The translations under genes were made by a program, and so were the position numbers. From the NCBI GenBank assembly GCA_017997825.1, contig JAGOEH010000055.1, positions 1 through 17,639 on the forward strand: 17,639 nt of DNA. The letters are read 5' to 3'. The first letter of the stretch is position 1; each line of letters begins with the position of its first letter. Below the pieces are notes generated by a model. It made no database searches. It worked only from the letters and a program-made list of their open reading frames with translations, and was not told the DNA's origin. The stretch comes from Candidatus Delongbacteria bacterium. GTDB lineage: Bacteria > JAGOEH01. Shown here piece after piece: positions 7,561-15,856 of the stretch.

Positions 7561-8927
7561 ATTTCGGATTACTCGATCTTGAATCGGCTCAACAGCTCTT
7601 AGCCAAACAGGGACCACAGTTCATCACCATCCGCAATCCGGCTTATCTTTTCCCCGAGTATGAAATCGCTCTTCTCTCCACCCCGACCGCGGTTCCGATT
7701 GATCACCTGAAAGGGGTGGTGATGGATATGGATGGAACGACCACCACCACCGAGCTGCTATGCATCCATTCTCAGGAAACCATGGTCCGCCGGATTTCGG
7801 GACGGATGAATCGGAACGAGTGGTCCGGTCTCGACCGATCGGTTGATTACCCCCATATTATCGGCAATAGTACCACTCGCCATATCGAGTATCTGATCCA
7901 AACCTATCAGTCCATGATCGATCCGGCAAGCATCAAGCAGGCCTTTTTCGAGTCGGTTTTATGGACGGCGGCCACCAGCCGGGATAGCGGCCGACGCCGG
8001 GAGATGACCGGCAATGTCATCAATCTGGTGGGAAACGAAATGCTTCGGGATTCCAACTGGCCCCATCCCGACTCCCCGTTGACCGATCCGGATTCTAAGG
8101 CTCGGTTGACCTATTTCCTCGATCATTATGGCCCGGCATTCCAGGCTCAGACCCTCACCCAGCAGGTTAGGGCAGGCATCGAGATTTACTATCATCGCTA
8201 TCACTCCATCCTGGAAGAGTTTCTGGCCGGCCGGGGCGAGATTCTGGCCTCCCAACTGCTGGGGCGACCCGATCTGCGGTTGATCGCTCCCATGCCGGGA
8301 ATCGCAATCATGCTGGCACTCCTCAGCGGGCGCTTACAAGCGGAAGAAAGTGCCTCGCTGGCTCCGATCCTATTGGAAAATCTTCAGCATTCACGCCCGG
8401 ACCTGGCCCGTTCGATGACGCCGGATCAAGCCGGCTCCATCATGGCCAATCTTGTCCGCCGGTTGCTCCGAAACCCGGTCCGATTCGGCGTGGTCACCTC
8501 ATCCATCCAACATGAAGCCCACATTGTACTGAATGAAGTATTCCGGATCATAGGTCTCGAAATCGCAGACTGGCCGATCGATCCAGCCGGTAAAGACCGG
8601 TTGAGGCAATCCTTCACCGATTACACATCGTTTTATCATACGGTGGTCACCGCCTCCGACTCGAGTGAAATCAGATTGAAACCTCATCGGGATCTCTACA
8701 GTCTGGCCCTGCACCAGTTGGGAATACCGCCGGCGGATTTCGGCCGGGTTGTTGGATTCGAAGACAGTGAAAGCGGAACCATCGCCATCCGGACGGCCGG
8801 GATCGGGATTTGCGCCGCCGTTCCCTTTAGCGAAACCGCCCATCACAACTTCGAAGCCGCCACCCACATCATTCCGGGCGGGATCCCGGAAACGCTGTTG
8901 ATCCATCACCTTTTTATCACCCTCTAA
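7557..8927 (+). CDS. HAD-superfamily phosphatase/phosphomutase with large cap insertion
   Basis: 456 residues. Haloacid dehalogenase motifs are all visible: motif I DMDGT with Asp57 and Asp59, motif II VVTSS around Thr314-Ser316, motif III Lys375 in KPHRDLY, and motif IV GFEDSESG with Glu402-Asp403. The C-terminal half looks like the beta-phosphoglucomutase/phosphatase group. Motifs I and II are about 257 residues apart, against roughly 100 in beta-phosphoglucomutase, so the cap domain carries a large mostly helical insertion. About 50 residues also precede motif I. Start chosen at ATG 7557, which overlaps the phosphomutase stop and has GAGGAGGG just upstream; an in-frame ATG at 7521 lies inside the previous gene. 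The substrate is unknown. A sugar phosphate made by the neighbouring enzymes is the natural guess. Confidence 0.75.
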   Translation: MNFGLLDLESAQQLLAKQGPQFITIRNPAYLFPEYEIALLSTPTAVPIDHLKGVVMDMDGTTTTTELLCIHSQETMVRRISGRMNRNEWSGLDRSVDYPHIIGNSTTRHIEYLIQTYQSMIDPASIKQAFFESVLWTAATSRDSGRRREMTGNVINLVGNEMLRDSNWPHPDSPLTDPDSKARLTYFLDHYGPAFQAQTLTQQVRAGIEIYYHRYHSILEEFLAGRGEILASQLLGRPDLRLIAPMPGIAIMLALLSGRLQAEESASLAPILLENLQHSRPDLARSMTPDQAGSIMANLVRRLLRNPVRFGVVTSSIQHEAHIVLNEVFRIIGLEIADWPIDPAGKDRLRQSFTDYTSFYHTVVTASDSSEIRLKPHRDLYSLALHQLGIPPADFGRVVGFEDSESGTIAIRTAGIGICAAVPFSETAHHNFEAATHIIPGGIPETLLIHHLFITL

Positions 8928-8943
8928 TCGGGGAACCATTTCA

Positions 8944-11721
8944 ATGAAAAAAAACTATACCTATCATGTCATCTCGAATACCCACTGGGACCGGGAATGG
9001 CGATTCCCTTACCAGAAAAATCGGCTCTATCTGGTTGAGATGATCGACCGGACATTGGAAATACTGGATCAGGAGCCGGAATACCGGGCGTATCACCTGG
9101 ACAGTCAGACCATTGTGCTGGAGGATTATCTCCAGATCCGGCCCCATCAGGCCGAAACCATCCGGCGTCATGTCACCCAAGGCCGATTGCTGATCGGCCC
9201 GTGGTATATCCTGCCGGACGAATTTCTGGTGGGAGGAGAAAATCTGGTGCGGAACCTTCTGCTGGGACACCGGATTGCCAAGCGGTTCGGCCGGGTGATG
9301 AAAGTCGGATACTCCCCCTTCTCCTGGGGTCAGATCTCTCAATTACCCCAGATTTATGCGGGATTCGGCATCGATGTCATCATGTTTTACCGGGGAATCA
9401 ACGCCCTGGAAAGCCCGAAAGCCGAATTCATCTGGGAGGGCCCGGATGGAACCCAAGCCTTGGGATCACGCTTTTCCACCATGCCGCGCTATAATTTCTT
9501 TTTTTATATCTATCGTCCGGTCATTCATAATGAACAGATCGAGGATGTCGAGTACCGATGGGATAAAGGCGGAGTCGCGATACATCCGGCCGATCCCCAG
9601 CTCCAGAATGAGGATTACAGCATTCTGAGGGTAATCGATGAATATCATCCCGAGCATTTGCCCGGCGCCCTGGATGCCATCATCAGCCGTCAGAGGGATG
9701 ATTTCACCACCTCCCACATTTTCTGGGCGGAAGGCCATGACACCAGCGGCCCTGATCCCAAAACGGTCCAGTTGATCCGGGATATCAATCATCATCTGGA
9801 GGATGGAATCTGCGTCCATAGTACGTTGGAGGAGTATGCCGCCGCTCTCAGGCGGGAGGTACAGAGGGATCAATTGCCGATCATCCGGGGAGAACGGCGC
9901 AGCAGCCAGTATGACCGGCGTTCGACCAATCTCTATGGATACGTCACCTCGGCCCGGATCTATCTGAAGCAAGCCAATGCCGACTGTGAAAAATGGCTGC
10001 GGGTCTATGCCGAGCCCTTTTATCAGTGGGCGGCGGTGATGGGTATGGATCGGTCCCCCCGCTATCTCGAGCAGGCCTGGAACCTGCTGCTGCAGAACTC
10101 GGCCCACGACTCGATCGGCGGCTGCAGCCTGGACGAGATTCATGAGGATATGATGAACCGCTACAAACAGGTCGGGGAGATGGCTCGCGGAGTCTTTCTG
10201 CAGGCCTGGAAATACCTTCTGCCCCTGATCGATCTGACTCCATTTCCGTCCGAGTCCCTCTTTGTGACCTTGATCAATCCCAATCCCTTTCCCCGCCGAG
10301 CTATTGTCCCGCTCGCCCTGGATATCCCGGCCAGTCAGGATCAAGGCGATCTCCAACTGGAACACCTGGATGGAACGAAGTGTCCGATCCAGTTATGGAA
10401 GATGGAACCGGTGGAACCGGTCATCGAGCAGATGACCGATCGCCCCATGTATTTCAAGATGAAACGATACTCTCTGATGGCGGAGATTGATGATATTCCG
10501 GCTTTCGGCTATTGTACCCTCCGCTTCAAGCCGATCCCGGCCCAGGGTGGGCCGATTCCGCCGCCCCTGGGGCGGATGGAAAATGATGCCATTCTGCTCG
10601 AAAACGAACACCTGATGGTCACCGTCCATCCCAACGGCACCTTCACCCTGCTGGACAAATCCAACCGGGTCAGCTATCCCGGCCTGGGATGGTTCCTCGA
10701 TGAGGGAGAGGCGGGTCACGCCTGGGTTCACACCCCGGTCGAACCGATATTGGATACCCGCAACCTGCGGCCGGAATGTCGCCTTGATCAAAACGGGCCT
10801 CTGATGGCTTCATGCCGGATCAGCTATTCATGGATGATCCCCCTCAACCTGCAGGAACGCCGGACCGACCAGGGTCGAACGATTTCCCTGCCCCTTTCGG
10901 TCACCCTCCTCCTGAAAAAACAATCCCGCCATCTGGACGTGGAGATCCAACTGGAAAACCCGGCCGAAGACCATCGTTTGCGCTGGATGGTTCCCTCCCA
11001 TCTGACGGCGGCCTATAGCTGGGGTGAAGGCCAGTTCGATGTGGTCGCACGCCCCACTGCCCGCCCCGATTGCCGTGATTGGGTGGAACCCACTATGACC
11101 GATTATCCCTTCGATCACTTTGTCGACCTGAGCGACGAAAAAAAGGGACTGGCCCTAATCAGTCAGGGACTCAAGGAATATGAAGTATTGGATGCCCCGG
11201 AACAAACACTGGCCTTGACCCTGCTGCGCGCCTTCACCTATATCATTCAGCCCAGTTCGAAACAGGATTATTCCTATCAAAAGGGCTCCCAATGCCCGGG
11301 GCACCATCATTATCGAATGGCGATCTATCCTCATTCGGGCAACTGGGATCAGGGGGAAGTCTATCGTGAGGCGCTGGATTTTAATCACCAAATCCGGGCT
11401 TTTCAGATCGGGCGAAGCAGCGGTTGTCTGCCTCCCAGCCTTTCATTTTTGAGTATCAATCCCGAATCGATCCGGCTGAGCTGTATCAAGGAACCCGAAG
11501 ATCCAATCCCCGGATCGGTGGTGATCCGGCTTTATAATCCCACCGATCGGGAGCTGCAGGGCAGCCTGGAAAGCGCCTGCCCGATCCGAAGCGTCCATCA
11601 ATTGACACTGGAGGAACAGGAGATCGGCGAACTCCCTTGTCAGAGCCGATCGGTATCGTTACGGATTGTCCCTAAGAAAATTATGACCTTACGACTATTA
11701 TTCCAACCTGACGATAACTAA
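8944..11721 (+). CDS. GH38-like alpha-mannosidase homologue lacking the nucleophile Asp
   Basis: 925 residues, usual length for bacterial GH38, with no signal peptide, so cytoplasmic. The N-terminal catalytic domain (about 1-300) has NTHWDREW (zinc ligands His14, Asp16), IGPWYILPDEFLVGGE, and GHD (Asp266, near the acid/base position). The helical middle domain carries RIYLKQ and NSAHDSIGG with zinc ligand His388. Beta-sandwich domains fill 430-925. GH38 enzymes cleave alpha-mannosides using zinc and an Asp nucleophile in a (L/Y)PDxFGH motif. Here that stretch reads VGYSPFSWGQISQLPQI: Phe126 replaces the Asp, Trp the Phe and Gln the His, while both flanks align, so this is substitution and not a frameshift. 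The protein may be inactive as a retaining mannosidase or have changed chemistry. GGGG lies a few bases before the start, and the gene sits 16 bases after the HAD gene. Confidence 0.85.
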   Translation: MKKNYTYHVISNTHWDREWRFPYQKNRLYLVEMIDRTLEILDQEPEYRAYHLDSQTIVLEDYLQIRPHQAETIRRHVTQGRLLIGPWYILPDEFLVGGENLVRNLLLGHRIAKRFGRVMKVGYSPFSWGQISQLPQIYAGFGIDVIMFYRGINALESPKAEFIWEGPDGTQALGSRFSTMPRYNFFFYIYRPVIHNEQIEDVEYRWDKGGVAIHPADPQLQNEDYSILRVIDEYHPEHLPGALDAIISRQRDDFTTSHIFWAEGHDTSGPDPKTVQLIRDINHHLEDGICVHSTLEEYAAALRREVQRDQLPIIRGERRSSQYDRRSTNLYGYVTSARIYLKQANADCEKWLRVYAEPFYQWAAVMGMDRSPRYLEQAWNLLLQNSAHDSIGGCSLDEIHEDMMNRYKQVGEMARGVFLQAWKYLLPLIDLTPFPSESLFVTLINPNPFPRRAIVPLALDIPASQDQGDLQLEHLDGTKCPIQLWKMEPVEPVIEQMTDRPMYFKMKRYSLMAEIDDIPAFGYCTLRFKPIPAQGGPIPPPLGRMENDAILLENEHLMVTVHPNGTFTLLDKSNRVSYPGLGWFLDEGEAGHAWVHTPVEPILDTRNLRPECRLDQNGPLMASCRISYSWMIPLNLQERRTDQGRTISLPLSVTLLLKKQSRHLDVEIQLENPAEDHRLRWMVPSHLTAAYSWGEGQFDVVARPTARPDCRDWVEPTMTDYPFDHFVDLSDEKKGLALISQGLKEYEVLDAPEQTLALTLLRAFTYIIQPSSKQDYSYQKGSQCPGHHHYRMAIYPHSGNWDQGEVYREALDFNHQIRAFQIGRSSGCLPPSLSFLSINPESIRLSCIKEPEDPIPGSVVIRLYNPTDRELQGSLESACPIRSVHQLTLEEQEIGELPCQSRSVSLRIVPKKIMTLRLLFQPDDN

Positions 11722-11731
11722 GGAGTACTGA

Positions 11732-14140
11732 ATGATGCCGCTTAATCGATACGGTTATCTGACTGAAAACCGCCGGGAATTTGTAATCACGGATCCGCGT
11801 ACCCCCCGCCCTTGGTTCAACTATATGTGGAATGATCATTATATGGGGCTGATATCCCATACCGGGGGAGGATTCAGTTTCTACGATTGCCCGCGGGACA
11901 ACCGCCTGACCCGGATGCGGTACAACAGCCTGCCCTGGGACAGACCCGGCCGCTATGTCATCATCAAGGATACCGATTCAGGCCGCTACTGGTCACTCAG
12001 TTGGGCACCCACGTTGGAATCCGATTATCATGTTTATGAAGGCCGGCACGGTCAGGGATACACCCGGATCACGACCAAAAACCAGGGGATCGAAGGTCAG
12101 ATCACCTACTTTGTCCCCCGCGATCTCCCCGGAGAAATCTGGCGGGTCAGACTGAAGAATCCGACATCCAATCCGCGGAAACTCGAGGTTTACGCCTTCA
12201 CCGAGCTGCTGATGGGAAATGCCCTGAACGATATCATCAACCAACCCAACGACAAGCATTTCACCCGGATCCGGTTTGATCGTGCCTCTCAAAGCCTGAT
12301 TGCGACCCGCCGCTACTGGGTACTCAATAAAAAGGTATCGGTGTCCCAGCCCAATCTGCCGTGGGGTTATCACCTGGTATTCACTTCCTCCCTCCCGATC
12401 AGCGGGTTTGACGGCAGCCTGGATTCATTCATCGGCCGATGGCGTTCCGAGGCCAATCCGGAATCGATCGAAACCGGTCACATGAAGAATACCGAAATTA
12501 CAGCCGGGGATCCGATCGCCGCTCTCCAGTCCAAAATAGAGCTTGAACCGGGTCAGAGCCTCGATTTCAGTATTGTGATGGCCGTCACTCCCCGTGATCA
12601 CCATGATCCGGCTGCTCAGCTCGATCTGAACCGAATCCGGGATCCGCGGTGGGCCGATCAAAAGCTCGATGAGCTTCATCAGTATTGGGATAACTACCTG
12701 GGTTGTTTTCAGGTTGACACACCCGACCCATCGTTCAATGCCATGATGAATGTCTGGAACCCCTATCAGGCGGCCGTCACCTTCGATATGGCCCGCAATG
12801 CCGGATTCTACCATGGCGGCCTGCTGTTCGGGACCGGGATCCGCGATCAGTTTCAGGATATCATGGGAATGCTGATTGTCGATCCTACCAAAGTTCGGCG
12901 CCGTATCCTGAATGCCCTGCAATTCCAGTTCCAGGACGGATCCACCCTGCATAACTTTTTCCGGTTGACCGGCAGCGGCGAAAAAACCAATCATTCCGAT
13001 ACCCCGCTCTGGATCCCGATGGGCATTATGGAATACCTGAAGGAAACCCAGGATTGGAGCATTCTGGAAGAGACCGTCAGCTATCACGATCAGGGATCGG
13101 ACACGGTATATCAGCATCTGGTGAAGGCCATCGATTTTTCCGTATCCAATCTGACTGAACGCGGATTACCGCGGATATGGAAGGGAGATTGGAACGACAC
13201 CCTGGATTTTGTCGGACCCCAGGGCAAGGGGGAAACGGTCTGGGGTGCATTTTTCCTGGGATACAATCTGCTCAATGTCATGCCGCTGTTGGAAAAACGC
13301 GGTGACACCGAACGTATGGAGCATTACCGTCGAATCTATCAGCGCCTTCATGAAACCACCAATCGGCTTTGCTGGGATGGGAACTGGTTTATCCGGGCCT
13401 TTCGGGACAATGGAAAACCATTGGGTACCGCGTCTCATCAGCAGGGCAAGATTTTTATCAATTCCCAAACCTGGTCGGTCATCTCCGGTCTGGCGACACC
13501 GGAGCATGCGGACAAGGCGCTTCAGGCCTGCAAGGATTATCTGGCTCGCCCCCAGGGCATCCAGATATGCTGGCCGGCCTATCGCCAGGTGGAAGAGGAT
13601 GTCGGACTGATCAGCCGGTGCGTCCCCGGAAAAAAAGAAAACGGCGCCATTTTCAACCATGCCTCGGCCTGGTTCATTCTGGCCGCTATTCTCAACCGTG
13701 ATATCGATTACGCCTGGGATATCTATCAGCGGATGATGCCCTTGAATTCCAGCCAAGATATCGACCGATACGAAATCGAACCCTACGTATACGCCGAATA
13801 CCTGACCAGTGCCGACCATCCGACCGAAGGCCAGGCCAGCCATTCCTGGCTGACCGGATCCGCCGTCTGGATGCTGCATATCGGGATGAGCTATATTACC
13901 GGATTCAAGCCCGATCTGGAAGGTCTGATCATCGATCCCAACATCCCCTCCTCGTGGCCGGTTTTCACGGCATCCCGCCTTTACCGCCACAAACGAATCA
14001 ACCTGACGGTCCATAATCCCAAGGGCTGTAACCGGGGAGTTCATCGGATGAAGGTCGATGATCAGATCGTGGAAGGCAACCGAATCAATCCCGAAGCTTT
14101 TAGCCAATCCGTTCTGAATATTGAGATTGAGCTGGAATAA
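11732..14140 (+). CDS. GH94 family glycoside phosphorylase (cellobiose/chitobiose phosphorylase-like)
   Basis: 802 residues, matching the length of GH94 disaccharide phosphorylases (about 800). The N-terminal beta-sandwich starts YGYLTENRREFVIT, then PWFNYM and LISHTGGGFSFY, as in cellobiose and N,N'-diacetylchitobiose phosphorylases. The (alpha/alpha)6 barrel follows, with GTGIRDQFQDIMG, then GDWNDTLD around residues 485-492 (DWND carries the general acid Asp), KENGAIFNH, and SWLTGSAVWM near the end. GH94 enzymes cleave beta-linked disaccharides with inorganic phosphate and inversion, giving an alpha-sugar 1-phosphate; the upstream phosphomutase is the expected next step. No signal peptide, so cytoplasmic. 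A strong AAGGAG at 11720-11725 precedes ATGs at 11732 and 11735; the first is used here, the second is about as plausible. Substrate is not readable: GlcNAc-, Glc- or other-sugar-containing disaccharides are all possible, and the operon context leans to amino sugars. Confidence 0.9.
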   Translation: MMPLNRYGYLTENRREFVITDPRTPRPWFNYMWNDHYMGLISHTGGGFSFYDCPRDNRLTRMRYNSLPWDRPGRYVIIKDTDSGRYWSLSWAPTLESDYHVYEGRHGQGYTRITTKNQGIEGQITYFVPRDLPGEIWRVRLKNPTSNPRKLEVYAFTELLMGNALNDIINQPNDKHFTRIRFDRASQSLIATRRYWVLNKKVSVSQPNLPWGYHLVFTSSLPISGFDGSLDSFIGRWRSEANPESIETGHMKNTEITAGDPIAALQSKIELEPGQSLDFSIVMAVTPRDHHDPAAQLDLNRIRDPRWADQKLDELHQYWDNYLGCFQVDTPDPSFNAMMNVWNPYQAAVTFDMARNAGFYHGGLLFGTGIRDQFQDIMGMLIVDPTKVRRRILNALQFQFQDGSTLHNFFRLTGSGEKTNHSDTPLWIPMGIMEYLKETQDWSILEETVSYHDQGSDTVYQHLVKAIDFSVSNLTERGLPRIWKGDWNDTLDFVGPQGKGETVWGAFFLGYNLLNVMPLLEKRGDTERMEHYRRIYQRLHETTNRLCWDGNWFIRAFRDNGKPLGTASHQQGKIFINSQTWSVISGLATPEHADKALQACKDYLARPQGIQICWPAYRQVEEDVGLISRCVPGKKENGAIFNHASAWFILAAILNRDIDYAWDIYQRMMPLNSSQDIDRYEIEPYVYAEYLTSADHPTEGQASHSWLTGSAVWMLHIGMSYITGFKPDLEGLIIDPNIPSSWPVFTASRLYRHKRINLTVHNPKGCNRGVHRMKVDDQIVEGNRINPEAFSQSVLNIEIELE

Positions 14141-14165
14141 ACCCCATTCATCAGGTAGAACCACC

Positions 14166-15770
14166 ATGTCTAAAATCAGTCTTCTCGTTTCCCTGATTCT
14201 TATACTCGGGTATCCAATCCTTGATGCCCGGCCGCAGGAGGTTCGCGGCGTATGGATCACTAATGTGGACAGCGATATGCTCTTCAGCCATGCCCGGCTG
14301 GTCGAGGGTATCGACCGACTGGCCCGAACCGGATTCAATGTGGTGTACCCGGTAGTCTGGAATAAAGGCATGACCCTATATCCCAGCCGGATTATGGACA
14401 GTCTGTTCAATCTGCCGCAGGATACCCTGTTGGCCCGTCAAAAACGGGATCCGTTGGCGGAATTGATTGTGGAAGCCCATCGTCGGGGAATGGAGGTTAT
14501 TCCCTGGTTTGAGTTTGGATTTGCGGCATCTTATCAGCAGAATGGGGGACATATTCTGGCCCGCAAACCGGAATGGGCAGCCATAGATTCCCATGGCCGA
14601 TTACTGACCAAAAACGGATTCGAGTGGATGGATGCCCTCAATCCGGAGGTCCAGGCGTTTATGCTGGCCCTGGTAATGGAAGTGGTCTACCGCTACGATA
14701 TCGACGGCATTCAGGGCGATGACCGATTGCCGGCCATGCCGGTGGAGGGGGGCTATTCGCCATCCAATCGGGAACTCTATCGTCGGGAGCATACCGGCCA
14801 AAATCCGCCGGCCGATCCCCGGGATTATCGGTTTATGCGCTGGAAAGCCTCGCACCTGAACAAATTTGCCCGCCGAATGTATCACAGCGTCAAAGCCGCC
14901 GACAATCATCTGGTGGTTTCCCTGGCACCCAATATTTACAGCTGGGGGTATCTGGAGTACCTACAGGATTCAAAAACCTGGCTGGACTCGCTCTATTGCG
15001 ATCAATACATCCCTCAGACATACCGATGGAACATCCGCGACTATAAAGAATTGGCCCTGAATATCTATGGAGAATCGGAATCCGACGGCTCCGGTTTTTT
15101 AAATGCTTACTGGAAAAATCGTTCGGTTCCCGGCATCATCCTTAAATCCGGGGATCGCTACAACCGTCAAGATTATGTGTTGGAGGCCGTCCGATTCAAC
15201 CGATTATTAGGAATCCAGGGTGAAATCTTTTTCTTTTATGAAGGATTGGGAGATCGAAACAATCACCTGGCCGACACCCTATATCACTATGTTTATCATG
15301 AACCGGCCCGTCTTCCCTACCGCCATGACCATCGATGGCGTCCGCCGGCCCTGATGGTTCAGGTGGAGGATCCCGGCACTGAAAAACAGGGAGAGTGGTC
15401 GATCCAACCCGGTTTGATCGGTTTTGACGCTTCAACTGTTCTGGTCTGCCAAAACGGTCCGGCCCGGTTATCCCTGCCGCTCAGTATTCCCGATTCAGGC
15501 TTGTATGATGTTTTTTTTCATATTGCCGCCGGATCTCCCCCCGCCTCCTATCCTTCTCTATCCTCTATCCGGATTGATTCCCTGCCCGCCGGGCTGGTCT
15601 GTTCCGATTCAACCTGGGGTTGGATACCGATCGGTTCCCGAAGCTTTGATGAGGGCCCGCATCATTTATCGATCACCATCCCTGATTCCATTCAGGCTCC
15701 GGCTCTGGTCGATGCGCTGATGCTGATGGTTAACCGGCGCCATTCACGGCAACCTGCGATCCGCCCTTGA
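14166..15770 (+). CDS. Exported GHL10 (glycosyl hydrolase-like 10) protein with C-terminal beta-sandwich
   Basis: 534 residues. Residues 1-22 (MSKISLLVSLILILGYPILD) form a signal peptide without a lipobox Cys. Residues 24-345 are a GHL10/PF02638 TIM barrel: EVRGVWITNVDSD, FNVVYPVVWNKG, VIPWFEFG, and the signature DIDGIQGDDRLP with Asp180, Asp185 and Asp186. GHL10 proteins act on polysaccharides; E. coli DigH (YddW) cleaves stem-peptide-free peptidoglycan glycan strands. Residues about 397-522 resemble golvesin C-terminal-like beta-sandwich modules (VEDPG near the start, then GLYDVFFHIAAG), probably for glycan or surface binding. ATG 14166 was chosen over an in-frame ATG at 14121, which overlaps the GH94 gene and would put 15 polar residues before the signal peptide. 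As the last gene of the operon and the only clearly secreted one, it could release the oligosaccharide used inside. Confidence 0.82.
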   Translation: MSKISLLVSLILILGYPILDARPQEVRGVWITNVDSDMLFSHARLVEGIDRLARTGFNVVYPVVWNKGMTLYPSRIMDSLFNLPQDTLLARQKRDPLAELIVEAHRRGMEVIPWFEFGFAASYQQNGGHILARKPEWAAIDSHGRLLTKNGFEWMDALNPEVQAFMLALVMEVVYRYDIDGIQGDDRLPAMPVEGGYSPSNRELYRREHTGQNPPADPRDYRFMRWKASHLNKFARRMYHSVKAADNHLVVSLAPNIYSWGYLEYLQDSKTWLDSLYCDQYIPQTYRWNIRDYKELALNIYGESESDGSGFLNAYWKNRSVPGIILKSGDRYNRQDYVLEAVRFNRLLGIQGEIFFFYEGLGDRNNHLADTLYHYVYHEPARLPYRHDHRWRPPALMVQVEDPGTEKQGEWSIQPGLIGFDASTVLVCQNGPARLSLPLSIPDSGLYDVFFHIAAGSPPASYPSLSSIRIDSLPAGLVCSDSTWGWIPIGSRSFDEGPHHLSITIPDSIQAPALVDALMLMVNRRHSRQPAIRP

Positions 15771-15856
15771 TCCCGAATCCAACCGGTTTATGACGGTATT
15801 CTCCGGCCTCAAAAGCATCCAGCGCCCTTTCCCTATCGCTTAAAACCTATAAAATT
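15771..15856. other. Short convergent intergenic gap
   Basis: 86 bases between the tail-to-tail ends of the GHL10 and hydantoinase genes. A terminator is expected here, but I see only weak AT-rich complementarity (AAAAC and GTTTT around 15842-15866) and no GC-rich stem with a T-run. Confidence 0.5.

Larger units (their letters stand above)
3888..15770 (+). other. Predicted seven-gene (amino)sugar operon
   Basis: Seven plus-strand genes follow each other with spacings of about 4, 15, -4 (ATGA overlap), 16, 10 and 25 bases, with no internal promoter or terminator evident. Order: DUF5009/NagX-like acyltransferase, nanE, phosphohexomutase, HAD protein, GH38-like protein, GH94 phosphorylase, exported GHL10 protein. 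The spacing and shared carbohydrate theme argue for one transcript from the promoter near 3800. No terminator hairpin is clear in the 86-base gap before the convergent hydantoinase gene. Confidence 0.75.

Noticed and set aside
8944-11721. Frameshift or sequencing error as the cause of the lost GH38 nucleophile
   Set aside because: Family residues align directly on both sides of Phe126 with no gain or loss of length. Changing an Asp codon to TTC needs two base changes, so a single miscall is unlikely.
13166-14410. 414-codon minus-strand frame antisense to the GH94 and GHL10 genes
   Set aside because: The plus-strand proteins have strong family motifs throughout; the antisense product has none. 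Long shadow frames are common in this codon usage, for example also 9466-10365.
15771-15856. Bidirectional terminator in the convergent gap
   Set aside because: Only a five-base AT-rich pairing with no GC-rich stem or proper T-run was found.
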